In this document: positions 1 through 9,093 of the stretch, in pieces
Layout: each line of letters starts with the position of its first letter
How positions within the stretch are numbered: position 1 is the stretch's first letter
Made by a program: the position numbers and the translations under genes
Notes under the pieces: generated by a model
The model's database searches: none
What the model was told of the DNA's origin: nothing
The model's input: the letters and a program-made list of their open reading frames with translations, nothing else
Origin: Bradyrhizobium sp. WSM1743
Lineage (GTDB): Bacteria > Pseudomonadota > Alphaproteobacteria > Rhizobiales > Xanthobacteraceae
Length of the DNA: 64,000 bases
Direction: 5' to 3'
NCBI RefSeq assembly: GCF_000473065.1
Contig: NZ_AXAZ01000022.1
Span: 1 to 64,000 of the forward strand

Positions 1-173
1 GGAGCCGTCCGCGCCGCCATTGGCTCGACGCTCTTGCGATCACCCGGCAACATCAGGCCAGTGCAATAATCGCGCAGCGGTCTCGTCCGCTCCGCGTGAC
101 CGATCACGCTACCAAGCCCCGCCACATACTCCGCAAACCGGGTTTTGCTGTCTCCGCCTTGATCGAGATTCAT
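1..173 (-). CDS. IS701-family transposase, N-terminal fragment (runs off the left edge)
   Basis: Read on the minus strand from an ATG at 173, the frame stays open to the window edge and gives about 57 residues. It includes LRDYCTGLMLPGDRKSVEP, which matches the N-terminal signature of IS701-family DDE transposases (the RKSVEPMAA block). The rest of the gene lies outside the window, so intactness cannot be judged. The assignment rests on family knowledge of this motif. No other reading frame in 1-173 gives a comparable match. Confidence 0.8.
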   Translation of the reverse strand, partial: MNLDQGGDSKTRFAEYVAGLGSVIGHAERTRPLRDYCTGLMLPGDRKSVEPMAARTA

Positions 174-257
174 CTGGCCCTCCGCGCGCCAAACATTGAA
201 TCCCTACAAATACTTGATTCTCAGCCTCAACGGCTGCGGCCGGATGACTCAGTAAGA
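1..257. mobile_element. End of an IS701-family insertion sequence
   Basis: The transposase start at 173 faces away from pheA, so the element terminus should lie in about 174-260. A CTAG tetramer at 258-261 fits the YTAR-type 4-bp target duplication known for IS701. If it is the duplication, the element ends at 257 and its outer end reads TCTTACTGAGTC on the minus strand. The other end is outside the window, so the terminal repeat and the duplication cannot be confirmed. Confidence 0.4.
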
Positions 258-266
258 CTAGGCCGC

Positions 267-330
267 TCTGGTGCCCCGGACGCAGCGCAGCGCTTCTTCA
301 GCGGTGCGCTGCAGAGCCGGGGCCCATTGC
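267..330. repeat. Palindromic intergenic repeat
   Basis: The arms GCCCCGG (273-279) and CCGGGGC, with GCAGCGC and GCGCTGC inside them, form a long imperfect hairpin. This matches a class of dispersed palindromes common between Bradyrhizobium genes. It sits downstream of pheA (minus strand) and could also act as a transcript-end structure. Confidence 0.6.
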
Positions 331-350
331 AGCCCCGAGGCTAGCGGCCT

Positions 351-390
351 CCAGGTCCCGGCTCGCACTTGGCGCGTCCGGGACACGAGA
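351..390. repeat. Partial palindromic repeat abutting the pheA stop
   Basis: GTCCCGGCTCG and CGCGTCCGGGACACGAG form a short inverted pair ending directly at the pheA stop codon. It resembles the outer arms of the neighbouring repeat with the middle lost. It may form the 3' end hairpin of the kdsB-pheA transcript. Confidence 0.4.
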
Positions 391-1251
391 CTAGTCCTGC
401 TGCGCCTCGCTGAACGTTGCCCGGAACGGATGCCCCGGATACACGCCGACGATGCGGAATTCGCGCGAGAAGAATTTCAGCTCCTCGATCGCGAAGGCGA
501 GGCCCTTGTCATCGGGGTGGCCTTCGACGTCGGCGTAAAACTGCGTGGCGAAGAAATTGCCGTCGACCATGTAGCTCTCGAGCTTGGTCATGTTGACGCC
601 GTTGGTGGCGAAACCGCCGAGCGCTTTGTAGAGCGCGGCCGGCAAATTGCGCACGCGGAAAACAAAAGTGGTGACGAGCGGGCCGGTGCCTTGGGACGCC
701 CATTTCGGCTCGCGTGCCAACACCACGAAGCGCGTGGTGTTGTGGGCCTCGTCCTCGATGTCCTCGGCGAGGATGTCGAGGCCGTAGATCTTTGCAGCAA
801 GGCGCGAGGCGATCGCGGCGACTGTCTTGTCCTTGCGCTCGGAAATGTCGCGGGCGCTGCCGGCGGTGTCGGCGTGCACGATCGGCTTGATGCCGAGCTT
901 GCGGATGATGCGCCGGCACTGGCCCAGCGCATGCACATGGCTCTCCACGCTCTTGATGTCGTCGAGCTTGGTCCCCTTCACCGCCATCAGCTGGTGCCGC
1001 ACCGGCAGAAACCATTCGCCGACGATGAAGAGGCCGGAGGCCGGCAGCAGGTGATGGATATCGGCGACGCGGCCGGCGACCGAGTTCTCGATCGGGATCA
1101 TGCCGAGATCGGCCTCGCCCGAGGAGATCGCCGACAGCGCGTCTTCAAACGTGGCGCAGGGCATCGGTTCGGCGTCGGGATAGGCCTCGACGATGGCGAT
1201 GTGGGAATTGGCTCCGGGTTCGCCCTGGAATGCGATCTTCATCTTGCTCAT
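391..1251 (-). CDS. pheA: Prephenate dehydratase
   Basis: Converts prephenate to phenylpyruvate in phenylalanine synthesis (cytosol). The 286-residue protein has the periplasmic-binding-like catalytic domain in about residues 1-185, with the conserved NTTRFVVL motif near residues 174-181. An ACT regulatory domain follows (ALYKAL, then GVNMTKLESYM), which in the family binds Phe for feedback inhibition. There is no chorismate mutase domain, so this is the monofunctional form usual in alphaproteobacteria. The start at 1251 has a second Met three codons in. It lies 21 bp downstream of kdsB on the same strand and is probably co-transcribed. Confidence 0.95.
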   Translation of the reverse strand: MSKMKIAFQGEPGANSHIAIVEAYPDAEPMPCATFEDALSAISSGEADLGMIPIENSVAGRVADIHHLLPASGLFIVGEWFLPVRHQLMAVKGTKLDDIKSVESHVHALGQCRRIIRKLGIKPIVHADTAGSARDISERKDKTVAAIASRLAAKIYGLDILAEDIEDEAHNTTRFVVLAREPKWASQGTGPLVTTFVFRVRNLPAALYKALGGFATNGVNMTKLESYMVDGNFFATQFYADVEGHPDDKGLAFAIEELKFFSREFRIVGVYPGHPFRATFSEAQQD

Positions 1252-1272
1252 GGTCGGCCTTGTAACAGCGCC

Positions 1273-2013
1273 TCAGGATTTGGAAAGGATGCTGCGCGCG
1301 GTTTCGAGATCGGGCGGCGTGTCGACGCCGCGGGGTACGCTGTCGACGATCATGATGTCGATGCGCATGCCGGCCTCCACCGCCCGGAGCTGTTCCAGGC
1401 TCTCCTGGCGCTCCAGCGGCGAAGGCGGCAGCGATACGAACCGCTCCAGTGCGGCGCGACGATAGGCGTAAAGGCCGATGTGGTGGTATCGCGGTCCGTT
1501 GCCGTAAGGGGCTGTCGCGCGGGTGAAATAAAGTGCCCGCATCCGCTTCGGCCCGATCGGCGAGCCGATCGCCTTCACGACGCTCGGCGCGAGGTCCTCC
1601 TCCTCGGTGTGGATCTGCGAGGCCAATGTGACGATGTCGACTGCGGGATCGTCAAAGGGCGGCAGCACCTCGCGGATGGTCGCCGGCGTGATGGTCGGGA
1701 AATCGCCTTGGAGATTGATCACGATCTCGGCCTTGCCCTCGGGATCGAGCTTTTGCATGGCCTCGTGGATGCGGTCCGAGCCGGAGGGGTGGTCGGGGCG
1801 GGTCATCACAGCCTCGCCGCCATGGGCGGTGACCACGGACGCGATCTCTGGCGTGTCGGTTGCGACAGCGACCCGGCCAATCGCAGCGGCCTCGGCGCGG
1901 CGCAGCACATGCACGATCATCGGCAATCCCGCGATATCGGCGAGCGGCTTGCCGGGCAGGCGGGTGGCGGCCATGCGGGCCGGGATCAGCACCAGGATGC
2001 GAGGATCGGTCAT
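1273..2013 (-). CDS. kdsB: 3-deoxy-manno-octulosonate cytidylyltransferase (CMP-KDO synthetase)
   Basis: Activates KDO with CTP for lipopolysaccharide inner-core synthesis (cytosol). The start was placed at 2013 because [21 protein letters not shown], the nucleotide-binding N-terminus of the family, begins there. The open frame extends further upstream but that part is low-complexity shadow of cycM. It gives 246 residues, the usual size. Also visible are VATD, GDFPTI (family QGD motif) and [10 protein letters not shown]. It precedes pheA on the minus strand and is divergent from cycM. Confidence 0.95.
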   Translation of the reverse strand: MTDPRILVLIPARMAATRLPGKPLADIAGLPMIVHVLRRAEAAAIGRVAVATDTPEIASVVTAHGGEAVMTRPDHPSGSDRIHEAMQKLDPEGKAEIVINLQGDFPTITPATIREVLPPFDDPAVDIVTLASQIHTEEEDLAPSVVKAIGSPIGPKRMRALYFTRATAPYGNGPRYHHIGLYAYRRAALERFVSLPPSPLERQESLEQLRAVEAGMRIDIMIVDSVPRGVDTPPDLETARSILSKS

Positions 2014-2233
2014 CGGGTCAAGAGCCTGGAAACGGTGCGTTTTCCGCGCCGAGAAATGGGGTGGGGACGGGCTGAAAGCCGGCTCGCTTATACGGGTTGC
2101 CAGACCCCGGGCAAACCGATATCTCAATGGCAAAACTCGGGGAAACAATAAGGAACGTTTTTGATTCTCCCGAGGCTCGTCCTGGCGGCCATCTGGGCCG
2201 CTGTTTCCTTCTTGCGGTGGGGCCTGGCCGGAA

Positions 2234-2788
2234 ATGGACTCTTTCGAACTCAATAAGATTCTCGGCGCCGTGCTCGGCACCTGTCTCGTTCTGCTGGTGA
2301 CGAGCTTCACCGCGAGCGCGCTGTTCTCCCCCAAGATGCCGGAAAAGCCGGGTTTCGAGATCGCGGTGAAGGAAGATGCTGGCCACGGCAAGGAAGGTGG
2401 CGCCGCCGCCGCAGCCTCCGAGCCGATCGAAAAGCTGCTCCAGACTGCCTCCGTCGAGAAGGGTGCTGCCGCCGCCAAGAAATGCGGCGCCTGTCACACG
2501 TTCGAGAAGGGCGGCCCGAATCGTGTCGGTCCGAACCTCTATGGCGTCGTCGGCGAGAAGAGGGGCGAGGGCCGCGGCGGCTTCAACTTCTCGGCTGCCA
2601 TGAAGGCCAAGGGCGGCACCTGGACGTTCGACGATCTCAACAAGTTCATCGCCAACCCGAAGGGGTTCATCCCGGGCACCGCGATGGGCTTCGCCGGCAT
2701 TCCGAAGGACTCCGAGCGCGCCGACGTCATTGCCTATCTGAATTCGCTCTCGGACCATCCTCAGCCGCTGCCGACCGCGTCGAAGTAA
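2234..2788 (+). CDS. cycM: Membrane-anchored c-type cytochrome
   Basis: A 184-residue class I cytochrome c that carries electrons between the bc1 complex and the aa3 oxidase in Bradyrhizobium (known for CycM). An uncleaved N-terminal hydrophobic anchor (about residues 10-32) is followed by an Ala/Glu-rich linker. The haem site CGACH is at about residue 86, with a downstream Met ligand candidate in GTAMGF. Size and layout match CycM closely. It is divergent from kdsB across a 220-bp gap in which no clear regulatory element was identified. Confidence 0.92.
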   Translation: MDSFELNKILGAVLGTCLVLLVTSFTASALFSPKMPEKPGFEIAVKEDAGHGKEGGAAAAASEPIEKLLQTASVEKGAAAAKKCGACHTFEKGGPNRVGPNLYGVVGEKRGEGRGGFNFSAAMKAKGGTWTFDDLNKFIANPKGFIPGTAMGFAGIPKDSERADVIAYLNSLSDHPQPLPTASK

Positions 2789-2816
2789 GGCCTCCAGAAC
2801 CCATTTCGGAATGTGC

Positions 2817-2848
2817 GGCCGGGCTGAAAAGCCTGGCCGTTTCCTTGT
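2817..2848 (+). terminator. Likely terminator of cycM
   Basis: GGCCGGGCT-GAAA-AGCCTGGCC is a near-perfect hairpin with a GNRA loop, 28 bp after the cycM stop. It is followed by a modest T-rich tract (GTTTCCTTGT). The T-tract is weaker than a textbook terminator. Confidence 0.5.
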
Positions 2849-2961
2849 CCGGGCCTCGCGACGACGTTATCGGGGCGTTTGGCCGCATCCGATAGGCCAC
2901 CGGGGCTTCCAAGATGAGGAAAAAGCAACATATTCGGTCGAAACCTCGCCTATATTGGGAA

Positions 2962-2985
2962 CTTAAAGGAGTAGCCTCCTTCAAG
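2962..2985 (+). promoter_or_regulatory. Leader hairpin containing an SD-like AAGGAG
   Basis: AAGGAG (2966-2971), loop TAGC, CTCCTT (2976-2981), extended on both sides by CTT and AAG with one mismatch, gives a roughly 10-bp stem ending 14 nt before the TTG start of the first binding-protein gene. The best ribosome-binding sequence itself is locked in the stem. The nearer AGGGA (2989-2993) is weak. It could control translation or be a chance structure. Confidence 0.4.
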
Positions 2986-2999
2986 ACAGGGATGTTGAT

Positions 3000-4898
3000 T
3001 TGGCCATTACCCGACGCGATCTCCTGCTCACCGGCACTGCTGCCGCAGCGCTTCCCGCCCTTGGTTCCGTCGCGGGCGTTCCCGTCGGCTCGGCGCAGGC
3101 GCAATCAGCAACTGAGCTGCCCTGGCGCCATGCGCTGTCGCTGTTCGGGAAAGTCAAGTACCCCGCCGATTTCAAGCGCTTCGACTATGTCAATCCGGAA
3201 GCGCCGAAGGGCGGCTTCGCGCGACAGATCGCCGTCGGCACGTTCGACAATTTCAACATCGTCGTATCAGGCGTGAAGGGGCAGGTCGCCGGTGCCGTCG
3301 CCTTCATCTACGAATCCCTCACGACGCCCTCGCTCGACGAGGTCTCGACCGAATACGGTGCGCTGGCCGAGGCGGTCAGCCACCCCGACGACTTCTCCTT
3401 CGTCACCTACCGCTTGCGGCCGCAGGCGAAATGGCATGACGGCAAGCCCGTCACGCCGGATGACGTGATCTTCTCGCTCGATTCCTTCAAGAAGCACCAT
3501 CCGATGTACTCGGCATACTACAGCCATGTGGTGAAGGCCGAGAAGGTCGGTGAGCGTGAGGTGAGGTTCGTGTTCGACGCCCCCGGCAACCGTGAGCTGC
3601 CGCAGATCGTGGGGCAACTGATTGTCCTGCCGAAGCATTGGTGGGAGGGGACGGACGCGCAAGGTCGCAAGCGCGATGTCTCCGCCACGACGCTGGAAGT
3701 GCCGCTCGGCTCCGGCCCCTACAGGATCAAGGAATTCGTTGCCGGGCGCTCGATCGCGCTGGAGCGCGTCAAGGACTATTGGGGGCGCGACTTTCCCGCC
3801 AACGTAGGCCGCAACAATTTCGACGAGCTGCGCTATGAATATTTCCGCGACGCCACTGTCGCGATCGAGGCGTTCAAGGCCGACCAGGTCGATTGGCGCA
3901 CCGAGAACAGCGCGAAGAACTGGGCGACCGCCTACGACTTCCCGGCCGTCGCTGAAAAGCGCGTGATCCTCGAGGAGTTCGCCAATCGCAGCTCGGGCGT
4001 GATGCAGGCCTTCGTGCCGAACCTGCGCCGTGCCAAGTTCAGCGATCCACGCGTGCGGCGTGCGCTCAATTACGCGTTCGATTTCGAGGAGATGAACAAG
4101 CAGATCTTCTACGGTCAGTACAAGCGCATCAGCAGCTATTTCGACGGCATCGAAGATCTGATGGCGACCGGCCTGCCGCAGGGGAAGGAGCTCGAAATCC
4201 TCGAGACCGTCCGCGCCCAGGTGCCGCCCGAAGTCTTCACCACGGCCTACACCAATCCGGTCGGCGGCAGTCCGGAGGCCGTGCGCGACAATCTGCGCGA
4301 GGCGCTGCGCCTGTTCAAGGAGGCCGGTTATGAGGTGCGCGACCGCAAGCTGATCGATGTCAAGACAGGCGCCCAGTTCTCCCTGGAATTGCTGAACTCG
4401 GATCCCAGCTTCGAGCGGATCACGCTGTTCTACAAACCGTCGCTGGAGCGGCTAGGCATTGCCGTCACCGTCCGAACGGTCGACCCGACTCAATACGAAA
4501 ACAGGACCCGCGAGTGGGATTTCGACATCGTCACTAATTCATGGGGCGAGTCGCAGTCGCCAGGTAACGAGCAGCGCGAGTTCTGGTCGTCTAAGACGGC
4601 CGATATCGCCGGCTCGCGCAACATCGCAGGCATCAAAAATCCCGCGATCGACAAGCTGATCGAGCGGGTCATCTACGCCACCGATCGCGACGATCTCGTC
4701 GCCGCGACCAAGGCACTTGACCGCGTGCTGCTGTGGAATCACTACGTCGTGCCGCAATGGAATTATCCAAAGGTGCGCACCGCGCGCTGGGATCGCTTCG
4801 GCCGGCCGACGGAACTGCCCAGATACGGTCAGTCCGGCTTCCCCTTCATCTGGTGGTACGACGCAGACAAGGCGGCACGGATCGCGAAGAAGTCGTGA
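3000..4898 (+). CDS. Extracellular solute-binding protein (family 5), first copy
   Basis: Periplasmic binding component of a peptide/opine-type ABC importer. A TTG start at 3000 was chosen because it gives a Tat signal: TRRDLLLTG, then a hydrophobic Ala-rich stretch and an AQA cleavage region near residue 35. The 632-residue length fits the YejA subgroup. SBP family 5 features include LRPQAKWHDGKPVTPDDV (about residues 140-157) and the LGSGPYRI segment. It opens a five-gene cluster with the next binding protein, two permeases and an ATPase. The substrate is not evident from sequence. YejA homologues bind oligopeptides such as microcin C in other bacteria. Confidence 0.9.
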   Translation: MAITRRDLLLTGTAAAALPALGSVAGVPVGSAQAQSATELPWRHALSLFGKVKYPADFKRFDYVNPEAPKGGFARQIAVGTFDNFNIVVSGVKGQVAGAVAFIYESLTTPSLDEVSTEYGALAEAVSHPDDFSFVTYRLRPQAKWHDGKPVTPDDVIFSLDSFKKHHPMYSAYYSHVVKAEKVGEREVRFVFDAPGNRELPQIVGQLIVLPKHWWEGTDAQGRKRDVSATTLEVPLGSGPYRIKEFVAGRSIALERVKDYWGRDFPANVGRNNFDELRYEYFRDATVAIEAFKADQVDWRTENSAKNWATAYDFPAVAEKRVILEEFANRSSGVMQAFVPNLRRAKFSDPRVRRALNYAFDFEEMNKQIFYGQYKRISSYFDGIEDLMATGLPQGKELEILETVRAQVPPEVFTTAYTNPVGGSPEAVRDNLREALRLFKEAGYEVRDRKLIDVKTGAQFSLELLNSDPSFERITLFYKPSLERLGIAVTVRTVDPTQYENRTREWDFDIVTNSWGESQSPGNEQREFWSSKTADIAGSRNIAGIKNPAIDKLIERVIYATDRDDLVAATKALDRVLLWNHYVVPQWNYPKVRTARWDRFGRPTELPRYGQSGFPFIWWYDADKAARIAKKS

Positions 4899-4912
4899 AG
4901 GACATTTCCCGC

Positions 4913-6799
4913 ATGACGCAGATGTCACGCCGCCATGTGTTGGTCTTGGGTGTCGGCGGCGCCCTCGGGGCGTCCGTCGGCGCGCCGCTGCTGCACGGCG
5001 CGCGCGCGTCGGAAGCGGCGACCGAGGCGCACGGCATCTCGGCGTTCGGCGATCTCAAATATCCAGCCGACTTCCATCATTTCGATTACGTCAATGTCGA
5101 CGCGCCGAAGGGCGGTACGTTCTCGCTGATCCCGTCGGTGCGCTCGTACAACCAGTCCTACCAGACCTTCAACTCGCTCAATGCTTTCATCCTGAAGGGC
5201 GACGGCGCGCAGGGCATGGACATGACGTTTGCACCTCTGATGGTGCGGGCAAACGACGAGCCCGATGCGATGTATGGGCTTGCCGCCAAATCCGTGCAGA
5301 TCTCGCCGGACAAGCTGGTCTATCGCTTCACCATGCGGCCCGAGGCGAAATTCCACGACGGCACCAAGCTCACCGCGCACGATGCTGCGTTTTCGCTAAC
5401 GGCGCTGAAGACCAAGGGACATCCGCTGATCATCGTGCAGATGCGCGACATGGTCAGCGCGGAAGCGCTCGACGATGCGACGCTCGTCGTCACTTTTGCC
5501 AAGGGGCGCGCGCGCGACGTGCCGCTTTATGTCGCCGGCCTGCCGATCTTCTCGAAGGCGTACTACGCGTCTCGCCCGTTCGATGAATCGTCTCTGGAGA
5601 CCCCGCTGGGCTCGGGTCCGTATAAGGTCGGCAAGTTCGAGGTCAATCGCTATATCGAGTATGAGCGGGTGAAGGACTGGTGGGCTGCCGATCTGCCGCC
5701 CTGCCGCGGCACCTACAATTTCGATGTCGTGCGCTATGAGTTCTATCGCGACCGCGATGTCGCCTTCGAGGGTTTCACCGGCAAGAGCTATCTCTATCGC
5801 GAGGAGTTCACCTCGCGCATCTGGGCGACACGCTATGACTTCCCGGCTGCGAAGGATGGCCGCGTCAAGCTGGAGGTCGTGCCCGACGATACGCCGTCCG
5901 GTGCGCAGGGCTGGTTCATCAACACGCGGCGCGACAAATTCAAAGATCCGCGCGTGCGCGAGGCCCTGATCAACGCCTTCGATTTCGAGTGGACCAACAA
6001 AACCATCATGTATGGCGCTTATGCCCGTACGGTATCGCCATTCCAGAACTCGGACCTCATGGCCGGCAATGGGCCTCCTTCGCCGGAGGAGCTGAAGCTG
6101 CTCGAGCCCTTCCGCGGTCGGGTTCCTGACGAAGTGTTCGCTGCGCCGTTCACGCCTCCGGTGTCGGACGGCTCCGGGCAAGATCGCAGCCTGTTGCGCA
6201 AGGCGCAGCAACTGCTGAACGAAGCCGGCGTGCCGATCAAGGATGGCAGGCGAGTGCTGCCGAATGGCGAGGTGTTCAGGATCGAGTTCCTGCTGGATGA
6301 GCCTTCGTTCCAGCCGCACCACGCGCCCTACATCAAGAATCTCGCGACGCTTGGCATCGAGGCGAGCGTCCGCCTGGTCGATGCCGTGCAACACAAGGCG
6401 CGCCAGGAAGATTTCGATTTCGACATGACGATCCAGCGCTTCAGCATGTCGGCGACACCAGGCGATGCCATGCGCGCGTTCTTCTCCTCGCAGGTGGCGA
6501 ACACCAAGGGCTCGTATAATCTCGCGGGCGTCGCCAGCCCGGCGATCGATGCCATGATCGAGAAGATCATGGCGGCCGACAGCCGCGAAGAGTTGACCGT
6601 CGCCTGCCGCGCTTTCGATCGCCTGTTCCGCGCCGGCCGCTATTGGGTGCCGCAATGGTACAACAAGACGCACCGGCTGGCTTATTGGGATCAGTTCGGC
6701 CATCCGCAGAAGCTGCCGCGCTATGCCAACGGCGTCGGCGCGCCCGACATCTGGTGGCATGAACCGGCCAAGGCGGCCAAGCTCGAGCAGGCAAAATAG
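4913..6799 (+). CDS. Extracellular solute-binding protein (family 5), second copy
   Basis: A 628-residue paralogue of the preceding gene, 14 bp downstream. The ATG at 4913 was chosen because MSRRHVLVLGVGGALG is another Tat-like signal. The longer open frame upstream overlaps the first copy and lacks sense. Shared blocks with copy one include FGDLKYPADFHHFDYVN, the RPEAKFHDGTKLTAHDA segment and LGSGPYK. Two tandem binding proteins serving one permease pair suggest two ligand ranges, or one delivering to the other. This is inference. Confidence 0.9.
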   Translation: MTQMSRRHVLVLGVGGALGASVGAPLLHGARASEAATEAHGISAFGDLKYPADFHHFDYVNVDAPKGGTFSLIPSVRSYNQSYQTFNSLNAFILKGDGAQGMDMTFAPLMVRANDEPDAMYGLAAKSVQISPDKLVYRFTMRPEAKFHDGTKLTAHDAAFSLTALKTKGHPLIIVQMRDMVSAEALDDATLVVTFAKGRARDVPLYVAGLPIFSKAYYASRPFDESSLETPLGSGPYKVGKFEVNRYIEYERVKDWWAADLPPCRGTYNFDVVRYEFYRDRDVAFEGFTGKSYLYREEFTSRIWATRYDFPAAKDGRVKLEVVPDDTPSGAQGWFINTRRDKFKDPRVREALINAFDFEWTNKTIMYGAYARTVSPFQNSDLMAGNGPPSPEELKLLEPFRGRVPDEVFAAPFTPPVSDGSGQDRSLLRKAQQLLNEAGVPIKDGRRVLPNGEVFRIEFLLDEPSFQPHHAPYIKNLATLGIEASVRLVDAVQHKARQEDFDFDMTIQRFSMSATPGDAMRAFFSSQVANTKGSYNLAGVASPAIDAMIEKIMAADSREELTVACRAFDRLFRAGRYWVPQWYNKTHRLAYWDQFGHPQKLPRYANGVGAPDIWWHEPAKAAKLEQAK

Positions 6800-6801
6800 C
6801 C

Positions 6802-7911
6802 ATGAGCGCCTATATCGCCCGCCGCATCCTCCTGATGATCCCGACCCTGCTCGGGATTCTCTTCGTGTCCTTCGTCGTCGTGCAGTTCGCGCCGGGCGGC
6901 CCGGTCGAGCGCGTGATCGCGCAGCTCTCGGGCGCCGATACCGGCGGCACGTCGCGCATTTCGGGCGGCGGCGATTTTGCGCAGCGCGCACCTGGTCAGG
7001 TCGGTGCCGGTGGCGACGCCATCAACTCGAAATATCGCGGCGCGCAGGGGCTCGACCCCGATTTCATCAAGAAGCTGGAGGTGCAGTTCGGCTTCGACAA
7101 GCCGGCACCGGAGCGCTTTCTGCTGATGGTGTGGAATTTCGCCCGGTTCGACTTCGGCAAGAGCTATTTTCGCGACGTCAGCGTGCTTCAGCTCATCAAG
7201 GAGAAGCTGCCCGTCTCGATCTCGCTTGGCATCTGGCTGACGCTTCTGACCTACCTGATCTCGATTCCGCTCGGCATTCGCAAGGCCGTGAACGACGGCG
7301 CGCGGTTCGACACCTGGACGTCGACGGTGCTCGTGCTCGGCTATGCGATTCCCGGCTTCCTGTTCGCGATCTTGCTCATCATCCTGTTTGCCGGTGGCTC
7401 GTTCTTCAACTGGTTCCCGCTGCGCGGACTGACATCGGACGGCTGGTCGCAATTTCCCTGGTACTGGAAGATCCTCGACTATTTCTGGCATCTGACGCTG
7501 CCGCTGATCGCCATGGGGCTTGGCGCGTTCACCACCATGACGTTCCTGACCAAGAACTCGTTCCTGGACGAGATCCGCAAGCAATACGTCATGACCGCGC
7601 GGGCCAAGGGCTGCAGTGAGGGCCGCGTGCTTTATGGCCACGTCTTCCGCAACGCGATGCTGATCGTGATCGCCGGTTTCCCCGGGACCTTCATCCACGC
7701 CTTTTTTTCAGGCTCGCTTCTGATCGAGACCATCTTCTCGCTGGACGGGCTCGGGCTGCTCAGCTTCGAAAGCGTGCTCAACCGCGACTATCCCGTGGTG
7801 TTCGGCACGCTCTACATCTTTTCGCTGGTCGGCCTCGTGATCAATTTGATCTCCGACCTAACCTATATGTGGATCGACCCTCGGATCGATTTCGAGGCGC
7901 GGGAGGTCTGA
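6802..7911 (+). CDS. yejB: Oligopeptide ABC transporter permease, YejB type
   Basis: Inner-membrane permease of 369 residues. TM1 near residues 9-30 (ILLMIPTLLGILFVSFVVVQF) is followed by a long periplasmic loop with the family-typical Gly-rich insertion (about residues 45-75), then five further TM segments. The EAA loop that contacts the ATPase is seen as QYVMTARAKGCSEG near residues 260-273. It starts 2 bp after the second binding protein and its stop overlaps the start of the next permease by one base, so the genes are translationally linked. Confidence 0.93.
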   Translation: MSAYIARRILLMIPTLLGILFVSFVVVQFAPGGPVERVIAQLSGADTGGTSRISGGGDFAQRAPGQVGAGGDAINSKYRGAQGLDPDFIKKLEVQFGFDKPAPERFLLMVWNFARFDFGKSYFRDVSVLQLIKEKLPVSISLGIWLTLLTYLISIPLGIRKAVNDGARFDTWTSTVLVLGYAIPGFLFAILLIILFAGGSFFNWFPLRGLTSDGWSQFPWYWKILDYFWHLTLPLIAMGLGAFTTMTFLTKNSFLDEIRKQYVMTARAKGCSEGRVLYGHVFRNAMLIVIAGFPGTFIHAFFSGSLLIETIFSLDGLGLLSFESVLNRDYPVVFGTLYIFSLVGLVINLISDLTYMWIDPRIDFEAREV

Positions 7912-9089
7912 TGACGATTACCGCGCCGACGCCGATCGAGACCACGGCCAAGTCTCCGCTGGGAGGGGTCGTACCGATCACGCGCAAGCCCTTCGCGCCT
8001 TCGCCACTCAACAGGCGGCGTTGGCAGAACTTCAAGGCCAACCGGCGCGGTTACTGGTCGTTCTGGATCTTCATCGGCCTGTTCGTGATCTCCCTGTTTG
8101 CCGAGCTGATTGCCAACGATCGGCCGTTCTTGATCAAGTTCGACGGCCGCCTGTACTGGCCCGCCTTCGTGACCTATTCGGAAACGACCTTCGGCGGCGA
8201 TTTCGAGACGGCGGCCGACTACCGCGATCCCTATTTGCAGAAGCTGATCAAGGACAAGGGCGGCAGCATCGTCTGGCCGCTGATCCGTTACTCCTACGAC
8301 ACCCACAATCTCGACCTGCCGACGCCGGCGCCGTCGCCGCCGACCTGGATGCTGACGGAGAAGCAGTGCAAGCCGGTGGTGGAGAAGAAGGGGCTGAAGA
8401 GCTGCCGCGATCTCGAATACAACTGGCTCGGCACCGACGATCAGGGCCGCGACGTGGTGGCGCGATTGATCTACGGCTTCCGCATCTCGGTGCTGTTCGG
8501 CCTTTGTCTCACGATCGTTTCGTCCGTCATCGGCATCGCGGCGGGAGCGGTGCAGGGCTATTTCGGCGGCCGGGTCGATCTCATCTTCCAGCGCTTCATC
8601 GAGATCTGGACGGCGATTCCCTCGCTCTATCTACTCCTGATCCTGTCCTCGGTCCTCGTGCCCGGCTTCTTCGTGCTGCTCGGAATCCTGCTGCTGTTCT
8701 CCTGGGTCTCGCTGGTCGGGCTGGTGCGGGCCGAGTTCCTGCGCGGGCGCAATTTCGAATACATTCAGGCGGCGCGGGCGCTCGGCGTCTCCAACCCGGT
8801 CATCATGTTCCGTCACCTGCTGCCGAACGCGATGGTCGCGACCATGACGTTCCTGCCATTCATCGTGTCGAGCTCGGTGATGACACTGACGGCCCTCGAT
8901 TTCCTCGGCTTCGGCCTGCCGCCCGGTTCGCCCTCGCTCGGCGAGCTCCTGTCGCAGGCCAAGGCCAATGTGCAGGCACCATGGCTCGGCTTCTCCGGAT
9001 TCTTCTCGGTCGCGATCATGCTGTCGCTGCTGATCTTCATCGGCGAAGCCGTGCGCGACGCCTTCGATCCGCGCAAGACGTTCAGGTAA
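7911..9089 (+). CDS. yejE: Oligopeptide ABC transporter permease, YejE type
   Basis: Second inner-membrane permease, 392 residues from the ATG at 7911 (TGATG overlap with the previous stop). A cytoplasmic N-terminus with many basic residues precedes TM1 (SFWIFIGLFVISLFAELI). The large periplasmic loop (about residues 75-175) is usual for YejE. The core BPD_transp_1 domain has the EAA segment YIQAARALGVSNP near residue 282. It pairs with the preceding permease to form the channel. Confidence 0.93.
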   Translation: MTITAPTPIETTAKSPLGGVVPITRKPFAPSPLNRRRWQNFKANRRGYWSFWIFIGLFVISLFAELIANDRPFLIKFDGRLYWPAFVTYSETTFGGDFETAADYRDPYLQKLIKDKGGSIVWPLIRYSYDTHNLDLPTPAPSPPTWMLTEKQCKPVVEKKGLKSCRDLEYNWLGTDDQGRDVVARLIYGFRISVLFGLCLTIVSSVIGIAAGAVQGYFGGRVDLIFQRFIEIWTAIPSLYLLLILSSVLVPGFFVLLGILLLFSWVSLVGLVRAEFLRGRNFEYIQAARALGVSNPVIMFRHLLPNAMVATMTFLPFIVSSSVMTLTALDFLGFGLPPGSPSLGELLSQAKANVQAPWLGFSGFFSVAIMLSLLIFIGEAVRDAFDPRKTFR

Positions 9090-9093
9090 GCTA

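Noticed and set aside
271..2151. 626-codon plus-strand open frame over pheA/kdsB
   Set aside because: It is the GC-rich shadow of two real minus-strand enzymes and has no recognisable domain.
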